Under the pieces are notes generated by a model, which saw only the letters and a list, made by a program, of their open reading frames with translations, had not been told where the DNA came from and made no database searches. A stretch of DNA of 32,689 nt from Actinomycetales bacterium (GTDB lineage Bacteria > Actinomycetota > Actinomycetes > Actinomycetales > Dermatophilaceae): NCBI GenBank assembly GCA_012729695.1, contig JAAYCP010000214.1, forward strand, positions 1-32,689. The letters run 5' to 3'. Below, in pieces: positions 16,336-23,688 of the stretch. Position 1 is the stretch's first letter. Each line of letters starts with the position of its first letter. A program made the translations under genes and the position numbers.

Positions 16336-16352
16336 CCTGTTGAAACAGGATA
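16336..16352 (-). promoter_or_regulatory. Palindrome overlapping possible erpA -10
   Basis: CCTGTT-GA-AACAGG (16336-16349) is a perfect 6+6 palindrome with a 2-nt centre. On the minus strand TATCCT (16352-16347) has the TANNNT form and overlaps it, so the start of transcription would fall inside the palindrome, about 95 nt before erpA. It resembles an operator. The rest of the 208-nt gap 16244-16451 holds nothing I recognise. Confidence 0.4.
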
Positions 16353-16451
16353 CGTCAGGATGCAGCGAGGGCCAGGGACGCTTTCGCGCGCCGGCCTCAC
16401 GCAGCATCCTCCCGCAGCATCCTCATGCGCCGGTCGCACGCAGCTGTCCCG

Positions 16452-17654
16452 CTATGAGGCAGCCGGGGGCCGACGTGGCGACCACGTCCTGGCCACCCGT
16501 GCTGTGCGGCGGCGAAGGGAGCCCACCGGGTCCAGCATCGCGGCCTCGACCTGGGCCGGGGACTCCGCCACCGCATACATCCCGGAGAGCCCGAGCGACA
16601 TCGCCTCCCGACGGCCGAGGGTCACCTGGCCGGCGATGACGATGCTCGGGGTCGCCACCTCGAGTGCGGTCTGGGCCACGCCCGCGACCACCTTGCCCTG
16701 CATGCTCTGCCAGTCGAAGGTTCCCTCGCCGGTGACGACGAGCGCCGCGTCGGCGACCTGCTCGCGCAGACCGACCGCCTCGATGACGAGCTCGACACCG
16801 CTCACGCGCCGGGCGCCGATGGCGAGGAGCGCATACCCCAGGCCCCCGGCGGCTCCGGCTCCCGGCGCACGGTCGAGCCGTACCGGGCGTCCGGTGAGCA
16901 GGTCCTGGGGTGCGTCCATCGCCCGCGACACCACCTCGTGGAATCGACCGAGCGCCCGCTCGAGCTCCTGGGCCTGCTCGGGCGTGGCCCCCTTCTGGGC
17001 CGCGAAGACTGCGCTGGCGCCCTGGAGGCCGAGCAGTGGAGAGGTCACGTCGGTCGCGGCGACGAGGTCGATGCCGCTCAATCGCTGGGTGACGGCTTCC
17101 AGGCCTGCGAGGTCCTCGTCGGCGAGCCCGATCAGGCCGGCCCCGCCGGCCCGCAGCAGTGGGGTGTCGCCGGCGCCGAGCGCCGCGAGCATACCTGCGC
17201 CCCCGTCGTTGGTCCCCGACCCGCCCAGGCCGATGACGATCCGCTCGGCGCCCGCCTCGATAGCCACCTCGATGAGCTGGCCGACGCCGTAGGTGGAGGT
17301 GATGGTCGGGTCGCGCTCCGCGGCGTCGAGCAGGTGCAGCCCGATCGCCTGCGCCGACTCGATGTATGCGGTGGGCACCGCGCCGACGACCCCGGCGGCT
17401 GCCCGGTCGATGAGCACGAGCGCAGGCACCGGACGCCCGAGCGGGTCCTCGACGGTGGCGATGACGGACTCGACGGCGTCGTCACCCAGGCCGGTGGCGA
17501 TGACGTCGAGGAAGCCGGGTCCTCCGTCGGAGAGGGGAACCTGGACGACCTCGTCGTGGGGCGCCCCCTCGAGCCAGCCCTCGGCGATGGCAGCTGCCGC
17601 CTGGGCCGCGGTGAGGGTACCGGTGAAGTTGTCCGGGGCGATGACGACGCGCAC
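16452..17654 (-). CDS. Divergent glycerate kinase family protein
   Basis: A 400-aa member of the GlxK/GarK fold. Clear motifs are VIAPDNFTGTLTAAQAAAAI at the N terminus, GLGGSGTNDGGAGMLAALG near the middle, GAAGGLGYALLAIGARRVSG, and DAALVVTGEGTFDWQSMQGK with KVVAGVA after it. It departs from standard glycerate kinases at two places: the usual DSFK(G/E)SLS reads DNFTGTLT, losing the Lys, and the usual MADGGEGT reads LSDGGPGF. The latter I recall from the mycobacterial homologue Rv2205c. So the substrate may differ from glycerate. GTG start is set by TAGGCT 7 nt upstream. It is divergent from nadA, with 64 nt between starts. Confidence 0.85.
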   Translation of the reverse strand: MRVVIAPDNFTGTLTAAQAAAAIAEGWLEGAPHDEVVQVPLSDGGPGFLDVIATGLGDDAVESVIATVEDPLGRPVPALVLIDRAAAGVVGAVPTAYIESAQAIGLHLLDAAERDPTITSTYGVGQLIEVAIEAGAERIVIGLGGSGTNDGGAGMLAALGAGDTPLLRAGGAGLIGLADEDLAGLEAVTQRLSGIDLVAATDVTSPLLGLQGASAVFAAQKGATPEQAQELERALGRFHEVVSRAMDAPQDLLTGRPVRLDRAPGAGAAGGLGYALLAIGARRVSGVELVIEAVGLREQVADAALVVTGEGTFDWQSMQGKVVAGVAQTALEVATPSIVIAGQVTLGRREAMSLGLSGMYAVAESPAQVEAAMLDPVGSLRRRTARVARTWSPRRPPAAS

Positions 17655-17661
17655 GCAGGTC

Positions 17662-17667
17662 AGCCTA
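17662..17667 (-). promoter_or_regulatory. -10 element of leaderless promoter, glycerate kinase family gene
   Basis: On the minus strand TAGGCT ends 7 nt before GTG 17654, without a Shine-Dalgarno sequence. Its context closely resembles the promoter at 1865. Confidence 0.55.
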
Positions 17668-17706
17668 CGGCGGGTGGACGGCGAGGACGTCCGAGCCGGG
17701 ACGACC

Positions 17707-17712
17707 TACCAT
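17707..17712 (+). promoter_or_regulatory. -10 element of leaderless promoter, nadA
   Basis: TACCAT ends 6 nt before ATG 17719. A GGAG (17714-17717) sits only 1 nt from that ATG, too close to work as a Shine-Dalgarno site for it. It could serve the in-frame ATG at 17734 if a leadered mRNA exists. Confidence 0.5.
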
Positions 17713-17718
17713 CGGAGA

Positions 17719-18903
17719 ATGACCTCCACCGCGATGTCCACCTCCATGCCCCTGCCGCTGCTCGTCCTCGGCGCCGGAACGGACCTGCACACCGAGCGCG
17801 GCGTCGAGTGCCCGGGCGAGCTGCCGCCACCCTCGGACCCGGCACTCGTCGAGCGGGCGCGGGCCGCCAAGGCCGCTCTCGGCGACAGGGTGTTCGTGCT
17901 GGGGCATCACTATCAGCGCAACGAGGTCATCGAGTTCGCCGACGTCACCGGAGACTCCTTCAAGCTGGCCAAGGAGGCCGCCGCTCGTCCCGACGCCCCG
18001 TGGATCGTCTTCTGCGGCGTCCACTTCATGGCCGAGTCGGCGGACATCCTCACCAGCGACCAGCAGACGGTCATCCTCCCCGACCTCGCAGCAGGGTGCT
18101 CGATGGCCGACATGGCCGCCATCCACCAGGTCGAGGACGCCTGGGACGACCTCGTCGAGGCCGGGGTGGCGCAGGACACCATCCCGGTGACGTACATGAA
18201 CTCCTCCGCCGCGATCAAGGCGTTCACCGGTCGGCACGGCGGGACGATCTGCACCTCGAGCAACGCGAAAACCGCGCTCTCCTGGGCCCTCGAGCAGGGC
18301 TCGAAGGTCCTCTTCCTCCCCGACCAGCACCTCGGCCGCAACACCTATGTGCGGGACCTGGGTGGCTCGCTCGAGGACTGCGTGGTCTTCGACCCGCACC
18401 GCCCGATGGGCGGCCTCACCATCGAGCAGATCCAGTCGGCGCGGATGATCCTCTGGCGGGGACACTGCTCAGTGCACGGACGGTTCACCGTTGACGCCGT
18501 GGAGACAGCCCGCCGCGAGATCCCAGGCGTGCGGGTCATCGTCCACCCCGAGTGCCGCTACGAGGTCGTGGAGCTCGCCGACGAGGTCGGCTCGACCGAG
18601 AAGATCGTCAAGACCATCGCGGCCGCCCCGGCCGGAACCAAGTGGGTCGTCGGCACCGAGCTCAACCTCGTCAAGCGTCTCGCCGAGCAGTTCCCGGACC
18701 AGCAGGTCTCCTTCCTGGAGAAGAACGTCTGCTACTGCTCGACAATGAACCGGATCGACCTCCCGCACCTGGTCTGGGCGCTGGAGTCGCTCGTCGAGGG
18801 TCGCGTCGTCAACCCGATCCGCGTCGACGACCAGGTCGCGCACTATGCGCGGGTCGCCCTCGACCAGATGCTCGCCCTGCCGGGTGAGACGCACAAGGAC
18901 TAG
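17719..18903 (+). CDS. nadA: Quinolinate synthase A
   Basis: This [4Fe-4S] enzyme condenses iminoaspartate with dihydroxyacetone phosphate to quinolinate for NAD synthesis; 394 aa. Family motifs are LGHHYQRNEVIEFADVTGDS, IVFCGVHFMAESADIL, LPDLAAGCSMADMA, TYMNSSAAIKAF, CTSSNAKTAL, FLPDQHLGRN, HPECRYEV and CYCSTMNRIDLPHL. The likely cluster ligands are the Cys in FCGVHFM, the Cys in GHCSVHGRF and one of the pair in VCYCSTM. Start ATG 17719 fits a leaderless transcript; in-frame ATGs at 17734 and 17746 are alternatives. nadB and nadC are not in the window. As an Fe-S protein it may depend on the nearby ErpA. Confidence 0.96.
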   Translation: MTSTAMSTSMPLPLLVLGAGTDLHTERGVECPGELPPPSDPALVERARAAKAALGDRVFVLGHHYQRNEVIEFADVTGDSFKLAKEAAARPDAPWIVFCGVHFMAESADILTSDQQTVILPDLAAGCSMADMAAIHQVEDAWDDLVEAGVAQDTIPVTYMNSSAAIKAFTGRHGGTICTSSNAKTALSWALEQGSKVLFLPDQHLGRNTYVRDLGGSLEDCVVFDPHRPMGGLTIEQIQSARMILWRGHCSVHGRFTVDAVETARREIPGVRVIVHPECRYEVVELADEVGSTEKIVKTIAAAPAGTKWVVGTELNLVKRLAEQFPDQQVSFLEKNVCYCSTMNRIDLPHLVWALESLVEGRVVNPIRVDDQVAHYARVALDQMLALPGETHKD

Positions 18904-18925
18904 TGGCGCAGAAGTAGTCGAACAA

Positions 18926-18952
18926 GCTCTGGCGCCGGTCCAGCGTCAGAGC
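18926..18952. terminator. Hairpin between nadA and GST ends
   Basis: GCTCTG (18926-18931) pairs with CAGAGC (18947-18952), continued by a G-T wobble and CGC/GCG, leaving a 7-nt loop. It is 23 nt after the nadA stop in the convergent gap 18904-19017. No T-tract follows. Confidence 0.45.
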
Positions 18953-19017
18953 CTGCCCGGATCAGGCCGTCGAGGACGGGACCCGAACCCGACCGGAGAA
19001 CGGAACCGGGGGTAGGG

Positions 19018-20079
19018 CTAAGCCCGGACGAGACCGTCCTCCCCGATGTGCGGGTTGTCCACAGTCGGGACGCGCTCGGCCTCCGGCGGCGGACCGGGCG
19101 GGGTGCCGTCGCCGAACGGCCGGCCGCCCAGCGCCTCGCGTCCGTGCGGCTCGATCCACCCGGAGAGGTCCGGCCCCTTCGGCACGACCTGCGTCGGGTT
19201 GATGTCGGTGTGCACCTCGTAGTAGTGCCGCTTGATGTCGGTGAAGTGGGTGCAGTCCCCGAAGCCGGGCGTCTGGAACAGGTCCCGCGCGTAGGCCCAC
19301 AGGACCGGCATCTCGCTGAGCTTGTGACGGTTGCACTTGAAGTGCCCGTGGTAGACGGCGTCGAAGCGGGCCAGCGTCGTGAAGAGGCGCACATCGGCCT
19401 CGGTGATGGTGTCCCCGACGAGGTAGCGCTGACCCGCGAGGCGCTCGCTCAGCCAGTCCAGCGCGGTGAAGAGCCGGTCGTAGGCCGCGTCGTAGGACTT
19501 CTGGGTCCCGGCGAAGCCACAGCGGTAGACCCCGTTGTTGACCTCGGTGTAGACCCGACGGTTCACGGCGTCGATCTCGTCGCGGAGGTGCTCGGGGTAG
19601 AGGTCCGGTGCACCCTCCCGGTGGTACTCACCCCACTGCGTCGTGAAGTCGAGGGTGATCGACGGGAAGTCGTTCGTCACCACCTTGCCGGTCGTCGTGT
19701 CGACGACCGCCGGCACGGTGATGCCCCGCGGGTACTCCGGATCGCGGGCGAGGTAGGCGTCCTTGATCCGAGGGATGCCGAGCACCGGGTCGACTCCGCC
19801 CGGGTCCTTGTCGAACGTCCAGCTGTCCGCGTCATGGGTGGGGCCGCAGATCCCGAGCGAGATGACGCCTTCGAGCCCCAGCAGCCTCCGGACGATGATG
19901 GTGCGGTTCGCCCACGGGCACGCCCAGGCGACCACGAGGCGGTAGCGACCCGGCTCGACCGGCCACCGACCTCCCGCGCCGTCCGTGGAACCACCCTCGG
20001 ACACGATGCGGTCGGTGATGTAGGTCGTGTCCCGTTCGTAGGACTCCTCGACATAGCTGCCACGCCTGCCCTCAGCCAC
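19018..20079 (-). CDS. Xi-class glutathione transferase-like protein (thiol-hydroquinone reductase)
   Basis: A 353-aa member of the YqjG/EcpG family that reduces thiol-conjugated hydroquinones. The thioredoxin-like domain carries C54 in AWACPWANRT (CPWA motif). The Xi-class features follow: LGICGPTHDADSWTF, ITVPAVVDTTTGKVVTNDFP, then YTEVNNGVYRCGFAGTQ and a helical C-terminal domain with TEADVRLFTTLARFDAVYH and CNRHKLSEMPVLWAYARDL. Actinobacteria use mycothiol rather than glutathione as a rule, so the thiol partner is probably mycothiol (inference). The start overlaps the end of the M20 peptidase gene by 8 nt, so the two form an operon. The C terminus has a Pro-rich tail. Confidence 0.92.
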   Translation of the reverse strand: MAEGRRGSYVEESYERDTTYITDRIVSEGGSTDGAGGRWPVEPGRYRLVVAWACPWANRTIIVRRLLGLEGVISLGICGPTHDADSWTFDKDPGGVDPVLGIPRIKDAYLARDPEYPRGITVPAVVDTTTGKVVTNDFPSITLDFTTQWGEYHREGAPDLYPEHLRDEIDAVNRRVYTEVNNGVYRCGFAGTQKSYDAAYDRLFTALDWLSERLAGQRYLVGDTITEADVRLFTTLARFDAVYHGHFKCNRHKLSEMPVLWAYARDLFQTPGFGDCTHFTDIKRHYYEVHTDINPTQVVPKGPDLSGWIEPHGREALGGRPFGDGTPPGPPPEAERVPTVDNPHIGEDGLVRA

Positions 20080-21460
20080 GCTCGCCTCCCTTCATCGCGC
20101 CGAGCCGGGCGAGCAGGATCGCCTCCGCGACGCATACCTTCTCGAACTCGCCCAGGTGGAGCGACTCGTTCGCCCCGTGGGCCCTCGCATCCGGGTCCTC
20201 GACCCCGGTGACGAGGATCGCGGCCTCCGGGAACTTCTCGGCGAAGGCGGCCACGAAGGGGATGGACCCGCCGACCCCGATGTCGACCGGCTCGACGCCC
20301 CAGGCGTCGGCGAAGGCGGCCCGGGCCTCGTCGTAGACCGCGCCGTTCGCGTCGGCGGCGAACCCCAGTCCGCGCTCCTCCAGCTCCACGGTCACCGCGG
20401 CGCCCCACGGAACGTTGGCGAGGAGGTGCTCCTTGACGCGCTCGAAGGCGGCCAGGTCGTCCTGGTCCGGAGCGAGCCGGACGGAGACCTTCGCCCGGGC
20501 CGTGGGGACGAGCGTGTTCGAGGCGGCCTCCACCGCGGGCGCGTCGATCCCGATGATCGTGGCGGACGGCTTGGTCCACAGCCGCGAGAGGAGGGAGTCC
20601 GACCCGATCGTCTGCACCCCGTCGAGCAGACCGGACTCCTCGCGCAGGCGCTCCTCGGAGTACTCGAGCTGGGCGGCGTGTCCCGACCGCAGCCCCTGAA
20701 CGGCGAGGCTGCCGTCGTCATCGTGGAGGCCGGCGAGGAGCCGCACGAGGACCATGAGCGCGTCGGGCACGGCCCCGCCGAACATCCCGGAGTGCACGCC
20801 GTGGTCGAGGGTGGAGACGGTGACGAGGACACGGATCATGCCGCGCAGGGTCGTGGTGAGCGCGGGCTCCCCGATTGCCCAGTTCGTCGAGTCGGCAAGG
20901 ACGATGGCGTCGGCGCGCAGCTTCTCACCGTGCCGATCGAGGATCGTCGGCAGCGAGTCCGAGCCGATCTCCTCCTCGCCCTCGACGAAGACCGTCACCC
21001 CGACGGGCAGATCACCCGCGTGGGCACGTAGGGCGGCGATATGGGCCATGATCCCGGCCTTGTCGTCGGCGGCGCCCCGGCCGTAGAGCCGGCCGTCGCG
21101 CTCGGTCGGCTCGAACGGCGGGCTGTCCCAGTCCCGCTCGTCGCCGACCGGTTGCACGTCGTGGTGGGCGTAGAGCATGACGGTGGGAGCTCCGGGCGGA
21201 CCAGCGATCCGTCCGATGACGGCGGGCCGGCCCCCTTCCCGGACGATCTCGACGTCGAGCCCCTCGGCGCGCAGCAGCTCCGCGGTCGCCTCGGCACTGG
21301 CCTCGACATGCGTTTGGTCGTAGGCGTCCAGGGAGATGCTCGGGATGCGGGTGAGGGCCTCGAGGTCGGCACGCACCTGCGGCATGAGGGCGCGGACCCG
21401 CTCGGTGATCCCGGCCACCACCGGCGCGGACAGGGTCGGACTGCTGGATGGGTTGCTCAC
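20072..21460 (-). CDS. M20 family dipeptidase
   Basis: A cytoplasmic dizinc dipeptidase of 462 aa. Metal-site motifs appear in order: VMLYAHHDVQPVG (His ligand and catalytic Asp), YGRGAADDKAGIM (bridging Asp), FVEGEEEIGSDS (catalytic Glu and ligand), and ADSTNWAIGEPALT. The dimerisation domain contains STLDHGVHSGMFGG. Near the end, GVGGSIPFVAAFAEKFP and ARAHGANESLHLGEFEK supply the last His ligand. No signal peptide is seen. GTG 21460 is supported by TAGGGT 6 nt upstream. It is the first gene of a two-gene unit with the GST-like gene. Confidence 0.94.
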   Translation of the reverse strand: MSNPSSSPTLSAPVVAGITERVRALMPQVRADLEALTRIPSISLDAYDQTHVEASAEATAELLRAEGLDVEIVREGGRPAVIGRIAGPPGAPTVMLYAHHDVQPVGDERDWDSPPFEPTERDGRLYGRGAADDKAGIMAHIAALRAHAGDLPVGVTVFVEGEEEIGSDSLPTILDRHGEKLRADAIVLADSTNWAIGEPALTTTLRGMIRVLVTVSTLDHGVHSGMFGGAVPDALMVLVRLLAGLHDDDGSLAVQGLRSGHAAQLEYSEERLREESGLLDGVQTIGSDSLLSRLWTKPSATIIGIDAPAVEAASNTLVPTARAKVSVRLAPDQDDLAAFERVKEHLLANVPWGAAVTVELEERGLGFAADANGAVYDEARAAFADAWGVEPVDIGVGGSIPFVAAFAEKFPEAAILVTGVEDPDARAHGANESLHLGEFEKVCVAEAILLARLGAMKGGERG

Positions 21461-21466
21461 GCGTCA

Positions 21467-21472
21467 ACCCTA
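21467..21472 (-). promoter_or_regulatory. -10 element of leaderless promoter, M20 dipeptidase
   Basis: On the minus strand TAGGGT ends 6 nt before GTG 21460. A CTGGAC 16 nt further upstream could act as the -35. Confidence 0.55.
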
Positions 21473-21569
21473 GTCAGGCGCGAACCCCGTCCAGGGGCTG
21501 ATGGCCAGTCCAGCGCCTACCTGCCCGTGCCGGCTGACGGTCCGGTCCCAGGCGACCAGATGGGTGACA

Positions 21570-21575
21570 TAGAGT
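21570..21575 (+). promoter_or_regulatory. -10 element of leaderless promoter, DUF3043 gene
   Basis: TAGAGT ends 6 nt before GTG 21582. The same hexamer is used by the minus-strand gene at 25707. Confidence 0.55.
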
Positions 21576-21581
21576 GCGAGG

Positions 21582-22175
21582 GTGTTCGGCCGGAAGAAGA
21601 CCACTCAGGACGCGCCCGTGAGCGTCGCCCCTCAGAGGGAGCACGTCTATCGCGAGGGCGCGAAGAACCGTCCCACGCCCAAGCGCCGCGAGCGGGAGGC
21701 AGCGCGCAAGCGTCCCCTCGTCGAGGCCGACCGCAAGGCGGCACGGCGCAAGGCTCGGGACGAGCGCCGGGCGGCGGCCCAGGTCCAGCACCGCGCGATG
21801 CTCACTGGCGACGAGCGGCACCTTCCCCCGCGCGACAAGGGACCCGTCAAGCGCTTCATCCGCGACTACGTCGACGCCCGGTGGAGTGTCGGTGAGTTCC
21901 TCCTCCCGATCATGCTGGTCATGCTGCTCGCCTCGTTCTTCGGCGGGAACGCCCCGTGGGTGCTCTCGATCAGCCTGATGCTCTACATCCTCGTGATCCT
22001 CGCCGTCGGCGACAGCATCCTCACCTGGCGCCGCATCAAGAAGGCGCTGAGCGAGAAGTACGACGAGTCCGAGCTGCGCGGCGGGGGGTTCTACACCTTC
22101 GTGCGCATGTTCCAGCTGCGGCGCTGGCGGATGCCGCGCCCACAGGTTGCGCGGGGTCAGTTCCCCGTTCCCTGA
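21582..22175 (+). CDS. DUF3043 family membrane protein
   Basis: A 197-aa actinobacterial protein of unknown function. The first 105 residues are strongly basic and helical (FGRKKTTQ, then KNRPTPKRREREAARKRPL and ADRKAARRKARDERR). Two adjacent transmembrane helices follow: VGEFLLPIMLVMLLASFF and WVLSISLMLYILVILAVGD. After these comes a basic tail with TWRRIKKALSEKYDESE and GFYTFVRMFQLRRWRMPRPQ. The pattern RDKGPVKRFIRDYVDARWS is the family hallmark. By charge both ends should be cytoplasmic. I recall the homologue Rv2206 in the same neighbourhood. GTG start is leaderless. Confidence 0.9.
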   Translation: MFGRKKTTQDAPVSVAPQREHVYREGAKNRPTPKRREREAARKRPLVEADRKAARRKARDERRAAAQVQHRAMLTGDERHLPPRDKGPVKRFIRDYVDARWSVGEFLLPIMLVMLLASFFGGNAPWVLSISLMLYILVILAVGDSILTWRRIKKALSEKYDESELRGGGFYTFVRMFQLRRWRMPRPQVARGQFPVP

Positions 22176-22278
22176 TCGGTCCCCACCTGCTGAGGCGTCA
22201 GCCGACTTCACCGACCCGGGAATGCGGTCCTGAGAGTCGTGACTCCTGCCGACCGACGTGTCCCTCGACCGGCGGAGG

Positions 22279-22497
22279 TCAGTCGGCCGGCTCCAGACTC
22301 ATCGGCCCGTAGACGACGGCACCGTCCCGCATGAGCGTCACCGCCGACACCCCGATCTCGGGAAGGCTCTCCCAGCTCTCGGCGAACCAGGCCTCGGCGT
22401 CGGCCTGCGTGGGGAAGGCCGAGGTGACGAGATCCTCGTGCTCGACCTCGGACCCGTCGGCGTCCAGATAGATCCAGCGGTATGTCTCGCTCGCCAT
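22279..22497 (-). CDS. Small conserved acidic protein, unknown function
   Basis: A 72-aa acidic protein containing YRWIYLDADGSEVE, FPTQADAEAWFAESWESL and AVTLMRDGAVVYGPMSLEP. I recall similar short proteins in other actinobacteria but cannot assign a function. The start is ATG 22497, with GAGGGG 9 nt upstream; a longer frame to 22632 runs antisense-like inside gcvT and is rejected. It begins 13 nt after the gcvT stop, so it is probably co-transcribed with gcvT. The 103-nt convergent gap to the DUF3043 gene holds only a weak GAGTC-GT-GACTC palindrome (22234-22245). Confidence 0.75.
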   Translation of the reverse strand: MASETYRWIYLDADGSEVEHEDLVTSAFPTQADAEAWFAESWESLPEIGVSAVTLMRDGAVVYGPMSLEPAD

Positions 22498-22510
22498 CTC
22501 ACACAACCCC

Positions 22511-23620
22511 TCAGCTCTCGCGGACGGAGACGTCGACGAAGGGCGGCTTGACCACCTGCGCGGGCAGGTCGCGCCCACGCACGTCGATGACGACCTCGTC
22601 CCCGACGGCGACAGAGCGCTCAAGGAGAGCAAGGGCGATGCCCTGCTTCAGGGTCGGCGAGAAGGTTCCCGACGTCACCTCACCGACAACGGCGCCGGTC
22701 GAGTCCTTGACCTCGCAGTGCGCTCGCGGGATCCCCCGCCCCGTCGCGAGCAGTCCACGCAGGAGCCGCGACGCCTTGGCTGCGCGCTGGGCGACGAGAG
22801 CGTCCTTGCCCCAGAAGGTCTCCTTGTCCCACCCGACCGCCCAACCGGCCAGGGCCATCACCGGGGTGATGTCGGGGCCGAGCTCGTTGCCGTGCAGCGG
22901 ATACCCCATCTCGGTGCGTAGCGTGTCGCGGGCGCCGAGCCCGCAGGGAAGGCCGCCGTACTCGGCCGCCGCAGCGAGGAGCGCATCCCACATCTTCGGC
23001 GTGCTCTCCCACGTGGGCAGCACCTCGTACCCTCGCTCACCGGTGTAGCCGGTGCGGCACACGATGACGGGCTCACCCTCCCAGGTGGCCTCGACGAAGC
23101 TCATGTACTCGTGTCCGACCGGAAGGCCGAGGGCCTCGAGCACCTCGTCGCTCTTCGTGCCCTGCACGGCGATGACGCCATACTTCTCGTGCTCGTCGGT
23201 CACCGTGATGCCGGCCGGTGCCGCGGCGCTCAGCAGCTCGATGACGCGGGCGGTGTTGGCAGCGTTGGGGATGAGGAAGACCTCCTCGTCGCTGATGAGG
23301 TACTGGATGAGGTCGTCGACGACCCCGCCGAACTCATCGAGACACATCGTGTACTGCGCCTTGCCCGGGCCGATCCGGCGCAGGTCGTTGGTGAAGCACG
23401 CGTTGACGAAGTCCGCCGCCCCCGGCCCGCTGACGCGGGCCTTGCCCAGGTGAGTGACGTCGAAGACCCCCACCCGCTCCCGCACCGCGGTGTGCTCCGC
23501 GACGACCCCGGCCCCCGCATACTCGATCGGCATCTCCCAGCCGCCGAAGTCGGCCAGCTTGGCCCCGAGGGCGACATGGCGGTCGTGCAGGGGCGAGAAG
23601 CGCAGCGCGTCATTGGCCAT
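22511..23620 (-). CDS. gcvT: Aminomethyltransferase (glycine cleavage T protein)
   Basis: It takes the aminomethyl group from lipoyl-GcvH and gives ammonia and methylene-THF; 369 aa. Motifs include [36 protein letters not shown], then the folate-binding [20 protein letters not shown] with the catalytic Asp region (DDLIQY), [26 protein letters not shown] and [20 protein letters not shown]. GcvP and GcvH genes are not present here. ATG 23620 has TAGGTT 6 nt upstream. It is divergent from pepA with a 68-nt gap. Confidence 0.96.
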   Translation of the reverse strand: MANDALRFSPLHDRHVALGAKLADFGGWEMPIEYAGAGVVAEHTAVRERVGVFDVTHLGKARVSGPGAADFVNACFTNDLRRIGPGKAQYTMCLDEFGGVVDDLIQYLISDEEVFLIPNAANTARVIELLSAAAPAGITVTDEHEKYGVIAVQGTKSDEVLEALGLPVGHEYMSFVEATWEGEPVIVCRTGYTGERGYEVLPTWESTPKMWDALLAAAAEYGGLPCGLGARDTLRTEMGYPLHGNELGPDITPVMALAGWAVGWDKETFWGKDALVAQRAAKASRLLRGLLATGRGIPRAHCEVKDSTGAVVGEVTSGTFSPTLKQGIALALLERSVAVGDEVVIDVRGRDLPAQVVKPPFVDVSVRES

Positions 23621-23626
23621 GGCCCC

Positions 23627-23632
23627 AACCTA
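23627..23632 (-). promoter_or_regulatory. -10 element of leaderless promoter, gcvT
   Basis: On the minus strand TAGGTT ends 6 nt before ATG 23620, and no Shine-Dalgarno sequence is present. Confidence 0.55.
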
Positions 23633-23640
23633 CCTGCGCG

Positions 23641-23678
23641 TAGTCTGGGGGACATCCCCTGCCGTCCCCCTCAAGGAG
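23641..23678 (+). promoter_or_regulatory. Probable -10 and Shine-Dalgarno site of pepA
   Basis: TAGTCT (23641-23646) has the TANNNT form and would give a leader of about 35 nt. AAGGAG (23673-23678) lies 10 nt before ATG 23689. In contrast to gcvT across the gap, pepA is therefore leadered. Confidence 0.5.
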
Positions 23679-23688
23679 CCGTTGCTCT

